A stretch of 64,000 nt of DNA from Desulfosarcina alkanivorans (GTDB lineage Bacteria; Desulfobacterota; Desulfobacteria; Desulfobacterales; Desulfosarcinaceae), in assembly GCF_009688945.1 (NCBI RefSeq), contig NZ_AP021874.1, positions 1,612,001 to 1,676,000 of the forward strand. The letters are read 5' to 3'. The notes beneath the pieces were generated by a model, which searched no databases, was not told where the DNA came from, and worked only from the letters and a program-made list of their open reading frames with translations. Shown one piece after another: positions 17,826 through 25,920 of the stretch. The position numbers and the translations under genes were made by a program. The stretch's first letter is position 1, and each line of letters opens with the position of its first letter.

Positions 17826-18701
17826 TTACTGGTCACCGATGAAAAAGGGCCTGAAATCCGTCTCCGGCCGTCTCAGGGCGCGGTCAATCTGCGCCAGCAG
17901 ACGGTTGCGGCACCCGGGCAGAGTCCCTTCGAGATTGATGTAATTGGTGTAGTGGTCGCTGGTCAGCCGGGACGGGCCGTCCAGCAGCCGGACGATCGTG
18001 GCCGCCTCGCCGAGCACCCCGTGGGGCCCCAGCATGGTAAAGGCACCGCTTTGCACCATCCTGAGCATCGGTGTGTTGATTTTGGGCACGAAGGTCCGCA
18101 GGCGGATGAAATCCGGGGCGATGCGGTTGAGCACATCGGCCGTCCGGGTGGCATGCGCCAGACTCCTGGCCTCACCGCCGATACCCAGGATCACGTAGAG
18201 GCTCAGCTGGATGCCGGCGTCCATGGTCCAGCGCCCGGCCTCGATCTGCTGGCCGGCGGTGGTGCCTTTCTTGATCAGCCTCAGGATCACGTCGTCGCCG
18301 GATTCCAAGCCCACGTGAACACGGTTCAGGCCTGCATCGGCCAGCCGCTTCAAGTCATCGGGTCCTTTTTTATGAAGGTACTGGCTGGAGCCGTATACGG
18401 TAATGCGCTCCAGATGCGGGAATAAATGGTGGGCATGGGCACAGATGCGGCACAGGGCATCGGTTTCCATGGCAATGGTGTTGCCCGCAGGAAAAAAAAG
18501 CCTGCGCACACCACCGCCGTGACGTCTCCTGGCATGGTCCAGGTCGGCAATGATATCGGCCACCGGGCGCTCCCGGTAGGGGGGACCGCTTTTGTATACC
18601 ATACAGAAGGTGCAACGGTTGTGCGGGCATCCGATGGTGGCCTGAACCAGCAGGGAGTTCGCTTCGCTGGGGGGGCGGTAGATGGGGCCTTCGTATTGCA
18701 T
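17826..18701 (-). CDS. Radical SAM protein with CX4CX2C cluster motif
   Basis: The 291-residue protein binds an Fe-S cluster through GCPHNRCTFCMVYK: cysteines 25, 30 and 33, a CX4CX2C spacing rather than the usual CX3CX2C. A radical SAM barrel follows (PAGNTIAMETDAL, VHVGLESGDDVILRLIKKG, LYVILGIGG). Other bacteria have similar stand-alone proteins of unknown reaction. The ATG at 18701 is 9 bp after the RluB-type stop, so it is probably translated as the last gene of an argJ-rsuA-rSAM run. A TTG two codons upstream is possible. Confidence 0.88.
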   Translation of the reverse strand: MQYEGPIYRPPSEANSLLVQATIGCPHNRCTFCMVYKSGPPYRERPVADIIADLDHARRRHGGGVRRLFFPAGNTIAMETDALCRICAHAHHLFPHLERITVYGSSQYLHKKGPDDLKRLADAGLNRVHVGLESGDDVILRLIKKGTTAGQQIEAGRWTMDAGIQLSLYVILGIGGEARSLAHATRTADVLNRIAPDFIRLRTFVPKINTPMLRMVQSGAFTMLGPHGVLGEAATIVRLLDGPSRLTSDHYTNYINLEGTLPGCRNRLLAQIDRALRRPETDFRPFFIGDQ

Positions 18702-18710
18702 GGGCAACGC

Positions 18711-19415
18711 CTACAGGAGTTTAAGCCGTTTTAGCAGCAGCCTGGCTTCATCAGGGTTCAAGTGCCGCCAGGAGCCTTTGGGCAGTCGTCCCAGCGTCAG
18801 GCCGGCCACTCGGATTCGGTGCAGTTGAACCACCCGGTTGCCCATTTTTTGGACCATCCTGCGGATCTGTCGATTCCTGCCTTCCATCAGGACGATCCGG
18901 AAACGACGGCCTGAAATACGTTTCACAGCAGCAGGCCGGGTCATGACGCCGGAAAGCGGCAAGCCCCGTTCCATGTCAGCCAGGGCCTGATCGGCAATGG
19001 GCCATTGCACCGTTACGTCGTATTCTTTTTCGTGATCGAAGGACGGGTGCGAGAGGCGATGGTGAATGCGGCCGTCGTTGGTCAGCAACAACAGGCCGGT
19101 GGAGTCCTTGTCCAGCCGTCCCACCGGGAAAAGCCGCTGGGGCAGGTCCACCAGGTCCGTCACCACGGGTTCGCCGCGATGCCTGCAACTGGACACCACC
19201 CCTTCAGGCTTGTTGAGCATGATATAGACGAGCTGCTCCGGGATGTCCACGGGCACCCCCCTGAGATGCACCCTGTCGGTTTCGGGGTCCACCTTGGCGC
19301 CGAGCGTGGTCACCACCCTCCCGTTGACGGTCACCTCACCGGCAAGGATGTGGGCCTCCCCTTTGCGCCGGGAGCATGCCCCGGCTGCGGAAAGAAATTT
19401 TTGCAGGCGAATCAT
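18711..19415 (-). CDS. 16S/23S rRNA pseudouridine synthase, RsuA/RluB family
   Basis: The 234-residue enzyme has an S4 RNA-binding domain at the start (MIRLQKFLSAAGACSRRKGE) and the pseudouridine synthase domain with the catalytic aspartate in FPVGRLDKDSTGLLLLTNDG, followed by EGRNRQIRRM. It converts a uridine in rRNA to pseudouridine; length and motifs fit RluB/RluE/RsuA, and which site it modifies cannot be told. The ATG at 19415 matches the family start; a longer frame to 19493 would overlap argJ. It begins 28 bp after the argJ stop. Confidence 0.92.
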   Translation of the reverse strand: MIRLQKFLSAAGACSRRKGEAHILAGEVTVNGRVVTTLGAKVDPETDRVHLRGVPVDIPEQLVYIMLNKPEGVVSSCRHRGEPVVTDLVDLPQRLFPVGRLDKDSTGLLLLTNDGRIHHRLSHPSFDHEKEYDVTVQWPIADQALADMERGLPLSGVMTRPAAVKRISGRRFRIVLMEGRNRQIRRMVQKMGNRVVQLHRIRVAGLTLGRLPKGSWRHLNPDEARLLLKRLKLL

Positions 19416-19443
19416 TGGCACGGCTCTGTGTCGCGGAGGTATC

Positions 19444-20628
19444 TCATGACCGATAATCGGCATTGATGTTGACATAATCCAGGCTGAAGTCACAGGTGAG
19501 CATCGTGGCCGTCCCCGCCCCCAGGTTCAGATCCAGGGTGACTGAAAATTCCGGTTTTTTCAGCGCACGGGTGGCTTTTTCTTCAGCACCGGGGCCACAA
19601 CCCGTCCCGTTTTCAACCATCTGTATATCGTCGAAGAAAAGGTCCAGCCTGTCCGGATCCAGCATGACGCCGGCACGTCCGGCCGCCGCGATGATGCGCC
19701 CCCAGTTGGCGTCCTCTCCGAAAAAGGCCGTCTTCACCAGGGGTGAGTGGGCGATGGTGTCGGCAACGGCCCGGGCATCGCGGTCCGAATGGGCCCCGCG
19801 AACCGTCAGATCGACCACCTTGGTCACCCCCTCGCCGTCCTTGACCATCTGCCGGGCCAGGTCCATGCACAGATCGTCCAGGAGGCGCTGAAAGGCCGCT
19901 CGATCGGCGTCTGATTCAATTTTCGCTCCGGAGCCGCCGTTGGCCATCAGAATCACCGTGTCGTTGGTGCTCGTATCGCCGTCGATGGTAATCCGGTTGA
20001 AGGACCCGTTGACGGATTGTCCCAGTGAGGCCTGAAGATCAGAGACGGCGATTTCGGCATCGGTGCAGGCAAAGCAAAGCATGGTGGCCATATCCGGGCG
20101 GATCATCCCGGCACCTTTGGCCACGGCGACGATGCGATAGGATCTGCCGCCGGCCGAGCCCTCACGGGAGGCTGTTTTCGGCCGGGTGTCGGTAGTCATG
20201 ATGGCGCGGGCCAGATCGGGCACGCCATTTTCATCCAACCGGCCGGCCAGGGCGGGCACCGCCGCGTCCACCAGATCGATGGGAAAAGGGACACCAATGA
20301 CGCCGGTGGAAGCCACCAGTACCTGCGCTTCGGGCAGATGCAACGCCCGCGCGACCGCAGCGGCCATGGCCCGGGCAGCGTCCTGACCCTGCGGGCCATT
20401 GGCGCAGTTGGCATTGCCCGCATTGGCGATCAATGCCCGGGCGACCCCGGATTTAACCCTCTCACGGTCCAGCGTCACCGGTGCCGCCTGGACGCGGTTT
20501 TTCGTGAACACCGCCGCCACCCGCGCCGGTCGGTCGGAGACCAGCAGGCCCAGATCGAGGTCACCGTTTTTTTTGATTCCGGCGGCCAGGCCGCAGGCAG
20601 AAAACCCCTTACAGGTCAATGGAGCCAT
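19444..20628 (-). CDS. argJ: Bifunctional glutamate N-acetyltransferase / amino-acid acetyltransferase ArgJ
   Basis: The 394-residue enzyme of arginine synthesis transfers acetyl from N-acetylornithine to glutamate. The autocleavage site with the nucleophilic threonine is in ARAIMTTDTRPK. The oxyanion-side motif is in ASTGVIGVPFPID, and the C-terminal chain has FFGEDANWGRIIAAAGRAG. The ATG at 20628 has GAAAGGA at good distance; an ATG two codons earlier is less likely. It heads the argJ-rsuA-rSAM run, divergent from the selenoprotein gene. Confidence 0.94.
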   Translation of the reverse strand: MAPLTCKGFSACGLAAGIKKNGDLDLGLLVSDRPARVAAVFTKNRVQAAPVTLDRERVKSGVARALIANAGNANCANGPQGQDAARAMAAAVARALHLPEAQVLVASTGVIGVPFPIDLVDAAVPALAGRLDENGVPDLARAIMTTDTRPKTASREGSAGGRSYRIVAVAKGAGMIRPDMATMLCFACTDAEIAVSDLQASLGQSVNGSFNRITIDGDTSTNDTVILMANGGSGAKIESDADRAAFQRLLDDLCMDLARQMVKDGEGVTKVVDLTVRGAHSDRDARAVADTIAHSPLVKTAFFGEDANWGRIIAAAGRAGVMLDPDRLDLFFDDIQMVENGTGCGPGAEEKATRALKKPEFSVTLDLNLGAGTATMLTCDFSLDYVNINADYRS

Positions 20629-20782
20629 TCCCATTCCTTTCGTTGAACCGGTCCCGCCGGTAGCCAATCATCCCCCCTTGCAAACCGCTGCCATATGACA
20701 TAAAAAGCGCCTGTTTGCAAATTCATCCCGGTCCCGCAGCGCCTGTGGCCGCTGGACCCGTTCCGCCAACAAGGAGTAGCTA

Positions 20783-20965
20783 ATGGAAGAGCCCAAACTG
20801 CGTTGTGATGGTTGCAGCACCCCCCTGACATTGAAGCGGACATGACGATCGGTAGTCTTCCGCTGCACGGGATGCGGCGCCGAGTATCCCCTTTCCAGAT
20901 TCGTCCATCTCATGGACGACGCCATGGAGCAGCAGTTGGCCGACTGGCGCTGTGACAGGATATAG
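20783..20965 (+). CDS. Predicted dual-CXXC small selenoprotein (in-frame UGA = Sec21)
   Basis: AAGGAG precedes an ATG at 20783. The frame reads MEEPKLRCDGCSTPLTLKRT, then TGA (20843-20845), then RSVVFRCTGCGAEYPLSRF and ends LADWRCDRI with TAG at 20963-20965. With UGA read as selenocysteine it is a 60-residue protein: CXXC at 8-11, Sec at 21, CXXC at 28-31, helical tail. The frame is kept exactly on both sides of the UGA. A SECIS-like hairpin follows at the expected distance. From memory, NCBI names a 'dual CXXC motif small (seleno)protein' family in Desulfobacterota with the same layout and a Cys in place of Sec in some members. It is probably a small metal-binding or redox protein. It ends 6 bp before the AEC transporter gene. 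A nonsense-mutated Cys gene is the alternative. Confidence 0.75.
20861..20879 (+). promoter_or_regulatory. SECIS-like hairpin downstream of UGA
   Basis: CGCTGCA (20861-20867) pairs with TGCGGCG (20873-20879): seven pairs including one U-G, around a CGGGA loop. The stem starts 15 nt after the UGA, and the loop guanines lie about 23-26 nt from it. Bacterial SECIS elements sit within the coding region at this distance with guanines in a small apical loop. The fold was done by eye. Confidence 0.6.
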
Positions 20966-20971
20966 CCTGCG

Positions 20972-21889
20972 ATGATAATTCTCAACAACCTATTTCCGGT
21001 TTTTGCGCTGATCGGTCTGGGCACCCTTCTGAAATACAGTCACTTTATCGGGGAAAGTTTTCTCAAGGCATCGGACCGGCTGGTCTATTTCATTTTTTTC
21101 CCGGTCCTGCTCTTCTGGAAAATCGGCTCAGCACCTCCGGTGGACAGCAGTGCCACCGACCTGATCGTCGCCGCCATCTGCGCCGTCTGCACGGTCTACC
21201 TGATCAGTGCCATCTGCCTGAAATTGTTCAAGGTGCCGAGGTTTGCGGCCGGATCCTTTTCGCAGAGCTGCTACCGGTTCAACACCTACGCCGGAATGGC
21301 CGTGTCCATGAATGCCCTGGGTGAAGCGGGGGCGTCGAGATTCGGCATCCTCATCGGGTTCATCATTCCGATCATCAACGTGCTGGCCGTATCGACCCTG
21401 ATCTGGTACTCCGGCCAGACCATCAATATGCGTGAAAGGCTGCGAATCACCCTCCGTGCCCTGGTTTCCAACCCGCTGATCATCGGCTGCCTGACAGGCA
21501 TGGCCTATTCCCAAACGGTCGGCGAGTTCCCGGTTTTCCTGGACAACACCTTTCGCCTGGCAGCCGTGGTGGCCCTGCCACTGGCCCTGCTCTCCGTTGG
21601 CGGAACCTTGACCCTGAAAAATCTCAAGGCCCACCTGGGGCATGCATTTTTAGGATCTGCAATTAAAATACTGGTGCTGCCGATCTCGGGATGGTTGTTT
21701 CTCAATGCCGTCGGCGCCTCGACCCTGTCTTTTCAAGTGGGGATGCTCTTTTTCGCCCTGCCCGCCTCCCCGGCCATCATCGTGCTCTCTTCACAGCTCA
21801 ACAGTGACACCGAATTCGCATCCGCCGCCATCGTCCTGTCCACCCTGCTCTCTTTCTTCTCATTAAGTGCCGTGCTGATGACGTTCTGA
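20972..21889 (+). CDS. AEC family transporter (auxin efflux carrier-like permease)
   Basis: The 305-residue inner-membrane protein has about ten hydrophobic segments and the paired five-helix layout of the AEC family, from MIILNNLFPVFALIGLGTLL to the C-terminal VLSTLLSFFSLSAVLMTF. Bacterial members export or exchange small organic acids; the substrate is not known. Its ATG is 6 bp after the selenoprotein stop, with AGGA inside that gene's last codons, so the two are probably co-translated. Confidence 0.88.
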   Translation: MIILNNLFPVFALIGLGTLLKYSHFIGESFLKASDRLVYFIFFPVLLFWKIGSAPPVDSSATDLIVAAICAVCTVYLISAICLKLFKVPRFAAGSFSQSCYRFNTYAGMAVSMNALGEAGASRFGILIGFIIPIINVLAVSTLIWYSGQTINMRERLRITLRALVSNPLIIGCLTGMAYSQTVGEFPVFLDNTFRLAAVVALPLALLSVGGTLTLKNLKAHLGHAFLGSAIKILVLPISGWLFLNAVGASTLSFQVGMLFFALPASPAIIVLSSQLNSDTEFASAAIVLSTLLSFFSLSAVLMTF

Positions 21890-21908
21890 CACACAGGAGG
21901 AGTTTATC

Positions 21909-22661
21909 ATGGACGACGCCACAGCGGAAACATTCAAACTGACCCTCGAATACGACGGTTCAGGGTTTCATGGCTGGCAGCGGCAGAAAAAAGACCGCAC
22001 GGTGCAGGAAACCATCGAAAAGGCCCTGGCGGTCATGACCCGGGAAACGACCCCGCTCATCGGTTCCGGCCGCACCGATGCCGGCGTCCACGCCCTGGCC
22101 CAGACCGCCAGCTTCAGGACCAGCGCGGGCCTGAATGCCGATGTGTTTTTCAATGGCCTCAACAGCCTGCTGCCCGGGGATGTGGTGGTCCTTTCATGTG
22201 AAAAGATGCCCGATCGGTTCCACGCCCGCTTTGACGTCCGATCCAAACGCTATCGCTACCATATCCTCAACCGGCCCACGGCACCGGCCATCGGCCGGCA
22301 GTTCGTCTGGCACATCCGCAAGCCGCTGGACGCGACGGCGATGAAACAAGCGGCCGGCATCCTGCTCGGCACCCACGATTTCAAGGCCTTCGAAGGTGCA
22401 GGCAGCCCCAGGGCCCACACTGTTCGCAGCGTCACCGATTCAACCCTAAAAATTACCGGCGGCGGCAACCTGGCCTATGATATCGCGGCCAACGGGTTCC
22501 TGCGTTTCATGGTGAGAAATATCGTGGGTACGCTGGTTGAAGTGGGATTGGGCAAATTTACGATTCAGGATGTCGCCGACATCCTGAAGTCGAAAGACCG
22601 GTCACGTGCCGGGGCCACGGCACCGCCCCAGGGTCTGTTTTTAACCGAAGTGGTGTATTGA
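21909..22661 (+). CDS. truA: tRNA pseudouridine(38-40) synthase TruA
   Basis: The 250-residue enzyme makes pseudouridine at tRNA positions 38-40 in the anticodon arm. The catalytic aspartate lies in GSGRTDAGVHALAQTASF. KLTLEYDGSGFHGWQRQ and a C-terminal FLRFMVRNIVGTLVEVG are typical of TruA. AGGAGGAG precedes the ATG, 19 bp after the AEC transporter stop, so it is probably the third gene of that operon. Confidence 0.95.
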   Translation: MDDATAETFKLTLEYDGSGFHGWQRQKKDRTVQETIEKALAVMTRETTPLIGSGRTDAGVHALAQTASFRTSAGLNADVFFNGLNSLLPGDVVVLSCEKMPDRFHARFDVRSKRYRYHILNRPTAPAIGRQFVWHIRKPLDATAMKQAAGILLGTHDFKAFEGAGSPRAHTVRSVTDSTLKITGGGNLAYDIAANGFLRFMVRNIVGTLVEVGLGKFTIQDVADILKSKDRSRAGATAPPQGLFLTEVVY

Positions 22662-22779
22662 GCGCGTAATGGGTCAGTTGCGGACCGCACGCCTGACCCC
22701 GACAGGGAGAAAAGGCTTTGGGGGAAGTCCCGGCCCGCCAATGCGGCGATGCTGATGCTTGCCTGATTGCCTATCGGGT

Positions 22780-24384
22780 TCAGGATGTCAGGCCGGCATC
22801 CTGAAGATAGCGGTGATCCACGTGTTTGCATACATGATCGGCAAAACCGACGCCGGCTTCCTCGTATACCACGTATGCCGCGTCGATCCCTGCCTGTTTC
22901 AATTCGGCCACCTCATCCTCATAACGCACGGACGCCGTGATCTGGCCCGCATAGCCGCGATCTTTCATCTGGCCGATGGCAAATACGCTGGCCTTTGGAT
23001 CCGGCAGGGTCAGCATGACCAGGTCGATACGGGTTGTGGCAGGATCGGTCCGGGCCCAGAAATCGCTGTCCGACGCATCGCCGAGCACCACCCGGCGGCC
23101 GTGCTCGAGATGGGCGGCCACGGACTCCTCGCAGAAATCGACCCCCACCACCACGTTCCCATATCTCCGGCGCATCTCGTCGTAGGCCGCCGATCCAATC
23201 CCTCCCAACCCGATAACGGCAATTTTGGCGTCCCCCGGATCCAGGGGGACTTCATCGGGCAGCCGTTCAGCGATCTGGAAGCGTTTCAGCGGATCGGCCC
23301 ACCGGGCGTAGATGGCATGGGCAAATGAGTTGGCCGGGGCCGCCATGATAAACGTGCAGGAGAGGGCAATGGCCAGGATAACCAGCCAGTCGCTGCCGAT
23401 CCATCCGTTGGCCACTCCGATGGCCCCCACGATGAGGCCGAATTCACTGTAATTGGCCAGGCTGAGGGAGGAGAGCAGGGAGGTGCGCGCCCGCAGTTTG
23501 AATCGGGTGAGCAGGCCGAAAAACAGGGCGGCCTTGAGGGGCATGACCAGTGCGAGCAGCAGCGCAATACCCACTGCTGCCAGCGATGGTGCACCGGAAA
23601 TGCCGATGTTCAGGAAAAAGCCCACCAGAAAAAGGTCCTTGAAACTCAACAGGGCTTGCGCCAGTTCGGAGGTTTTGGGATGGCCTGCCACCAGCATGCC
23701 GAAAACCAGGGCCCCCAGGTCGCCTTTCAAGCCCACCAGTTCGAAACTTCCGTACCCGGCGGCAGGCAGAAGGATCCCGAAAAGCATCAACAATTCGCCG
23801 TGACCGCAGCGCGACATGAAACGCAGCAGCAGCGGGCGAAGCAAAAAGAGGGCCCCGATCCAGAAAGGCGCCCATATGCTCGGCGTTTTCCCGGAGGAAA
23901 CGGCCAGGAAAACCACGGCGATGAGGTCCTGCATGATCAGAATGCCAATTGCCGTGACGGCATGACGCGAGGCCATCTCGCGCTTCTCCTCGAAAACCTT
24001 GACGGCAAAAACCGTGCTGGAAAAACTCAACGCAAAGGCGATGAGCAGGCACAGTTTCCAGTCCAGACCGCCCATCGCGGGCAAGCCGGCCATGCCGAGC
24101 AGTCCGATACCGAGGCCGAAAGCAGCCACGGTAATCAGCATGTGAAGGGTGGCGCCGGCCCACACCTCCGGGCTGGCCAGATTTTTGAGTTTCAGCTTCA
24201 ATCCCACCGAAAAAAGGAGCAGGGTCACCCCGGCATCGGCGATGGTCTCCAGCTGGTCTCCGGCAGCGACGCCCAGGCTGTTGAGCACAAATCCGGCCAC
24301 CAGGTATCCGACGAGCGGGGGCAGTCCGACACGGCTTGAAAGGGCTCCCAAAATGAAAGCGGCGACGATGAGGACAGGGTCCAT
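22780..24384 (-). CDS. CPA2-family cation:proton antiporter with TrkA-N domain
   Basis: The 534-residue protein has an N-terminal Na+/H+ exchanger domain of about 12 membrane segments (residues 1-375). A cytoplasmic Rossmann domain follows, with IAVIGLGGIGSAAYDEM and VVGVDFCEESV. This arrangement is that of KefB/KefC/YbaL antiporters, which exchange K+ or Na+ for protons at the inner membrane and sense nucleotide or redox state through the C-terminal domain. No KefG/KefF partner is next to it. It is convergent with truA. Confidence 0.9.
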   Translation of the reverse strand: MDPVLIVAAFILGALSSRVGLPPLVGYLVAGFVLNSLGVAAGDQLETIADAGVTLLLFSVGLKLKLKNLASPEVWAGATLHMLITVAAFGLGIGLLGMAGLPAMGGLDWKLCLLIAFALSFSSTVFAVKVFEEKREMASRHAVTAIGILIMQDLIAVVFLAVSSGKTPSIWAPFWIGALFLLRPLLLRFMSRCGHGELLMLFGILLPAAGYGSFELVGLKGDLGALVFGMLVAGHPKTSELAQALLSFKDLFLVGFFLNIGISGAPSLAAVGIALLLALVMPLKAALFFGLLTRFKLRARTSLLSSLSLANYSEFGLIVGAIGVANGWIGSDWLVILAIALSCTFIMAAPANSFAHAIYARWADPLKRFQIAERLPDEVPLDPGDAKIAVIGLGGIGSAAYDEMRRRYGNVVVGVDFCEESVAAHLEHGRRVVLGDASDSDFWARTDPATTRIDLVMLTLPDPKASVFAIGQMKDRGYAGQITASVRYEDEVAELKQAGIDAAYVVYEEAGVGFADHVCKHVDHRYLQDAGLTS

Positions 24385-24552
24385 AAAGTATACTCCCGGT
24401 TGAAAGCAGCGGTTAAATTAACATGTGCCAGCCCATTTGAACCACCCTGACCGAAGCCCGTTAGGCTTTTTGAATCCGTTCCCGGCTGCACCGGCCCCAA
24501 AACGGACCAGGGTATTCTCCAGTGGCGACCGGGGGCAACGCCGGATCGGTAT

Positions 24553-25866
24553 TCATTCAGCAGTGGCCGGATCTGCCGGGACACGCTGCCTTGGCTTCCG
24601 CCAGGCCGAAAGATCCATTTCCTGCTCCGTTTTGGCCACGACGCAGGTCACGGCCAGGTCACCGGTCACGTTGCATGCGGTGCGCCCCATATCCAACAGG
24701 GCGTCGATGCCGAAAATCATGCCGTAGGCCATGGCCACCGGTGATCCCGGCGCCACCTTCAAACCGACCGATTCAAGCACCATCATCAGCATGATGGCGC
24801 CGGCCCCGGGAACGCCTGCGGTGCCGATGGAGGCCAGCAGTGAGGTGGCAATGATGGTCAACTGCTGGGAGAAGGTCAGCGGGGCGCCGATGGCAAACCC
24901 CACGAAAATGGCGCAGACCCCCTGGTAGATGGCGGTCCCGTCCATGTTAATGGTGGCGCCCAGGGGCAGCGAGAAGGAATAGACCCCCTGGGAGATGCCC
25001 ATTTTGCTGCCGGCAATGTCCATGCTCACCGGCAGGGTTCCCCCGCTGCTGCGGGTCACAAAGGCCGTTACGATGGCCTCTCTGGCTTTGCTGAAAAAGA
25101 CCGGTGGAGACAACTTGAATAGCAGCAGAATGCCGCCGTAAACCAAAACCATGTGACCGACAAAACCGGTGTATACCGCCAGGGTGGTCCACCCCAGGGG
25201 GCCGAAAGCCTCGGCGCCCTGTTTGCCGAAAACGTCGGCGATCAGGGCGAACACCCCGATGGGCGCGTATTGCAGGATCCAGTGCACCACCAGGTACATG
25301 ATTTCGGCGCCGCCGTTGAAAAAACGGAAAACGGTTTCCCCTGATTTCCGGACCGTTTCGTCCTCGCTGTTGCGGGTGTATGCCAGGCCGATGCCGAAGA
25401 GCAGGCAGAAAAAGATCACCGGCAGTACGCTGCCCTCGGCAATGGCGCCGTATGGGTTGACCGGCACCACGTTGATCAGGGTGTCCACCAGCGAGGGGGC
25501 CGATACGTCCGCTTTGATCCCTTCGGCGGCGCCGGCGGCGATCTGCATCCCCTGGCCGGGTTGAAAAAGGTTGCCGCAGATCAGACCGAAAACAACGGCA
25601 AAGCCGGTGGTGACCGTATAGATCACCAGCGCCTTGAGCCCCACCCGGCCCAGTTGGGATGGATGGACGCTGGCGGCACCCACCGTCAGGCTAAAGAGGA
25701 TTACCGGCATGACGATCATCTTGAGCAGCCGGATGAAAATCTCGCCGAAGGGGCTGACCCAGACCATGGCCGGCCCGAAAGCCAGCCCGCAGACAGCCCC
25801 CAGGATCAGACCCGCGAGGATGCGCACCAGGAGATTGCACTTGAAGTACCAGGCGAACAGTTTCAT
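24553..25866 (-). CDS. Dicarboxylate/amino acid:cation symporter (DAACS, GltP/DctA type)
   Basis: The 437-residue inner-membrane carrier has the family hallmarks TRSSGGTLPVSM (hairpin 1 serine-rich motif) and LGATINMDGTAIYQGV (NMDGT cation site), plus AGVPGAGAIMLMMVLES. It imports glutamate, aspartate or C4-dicarboxylates with Na+ or H+. The ATG at 25866 has GGAGGT upstream and gives the usual N-terminus. It lies 54 bp downstream of an orphan family-3 binding protein gene on the same strand. Confidence 0.92.
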   Translation of the reverse strand: MKLFAWYFKCNLLVRILAGLILGAVCGLAFGPAMVWVSPFGEIFIRLLKMIVMPVILFSLTVGAASVHPSQLGRVGLKALVIYTVTTGFAVVFGLICGNLFQPGQGMQIAAGAAEGIKADVSAPSLVDTLINVVPVNPYGAIAEGSVLPVIFFCLLFGIGLAYTRNSEDETVRKSGETVFRFFNGGAEIMYLVVHWILQYAPIGVFALIADVFGKQGAEAFGPLGWTTLAVYTGFVGHMVLVYGGILLLFKLSPPVFFSKAREAIVTAFVTRSSGGTLPVSMDIAGSKMGISQGVYSFSLPLGATINMDGTAIYQGVCAIFVGFAIGAPLTFSQQLTIIATSLLASIGTAGVPGAGAIMLMMVLESVGLKVAPGSPVAMAYGMIFGIDALLDMGRTACNVTGDLAVTCVVAKTEQEMDLSAWRKPRQRVPADPATAE

Positions 25867-25920
25867 CGGGACCTCCTTGTCGGGGATAGCCGCCACGTGA
25901 TCTGCAGACAGCGACGCCTT

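Noticed and set aside
24450-24475. Short AAGCC...GGCTTTTT hairpin considered as a terminator
   Set aside because: The T-run points to the + strand, where no gene ends; the adjacent genes are on the minus strand.
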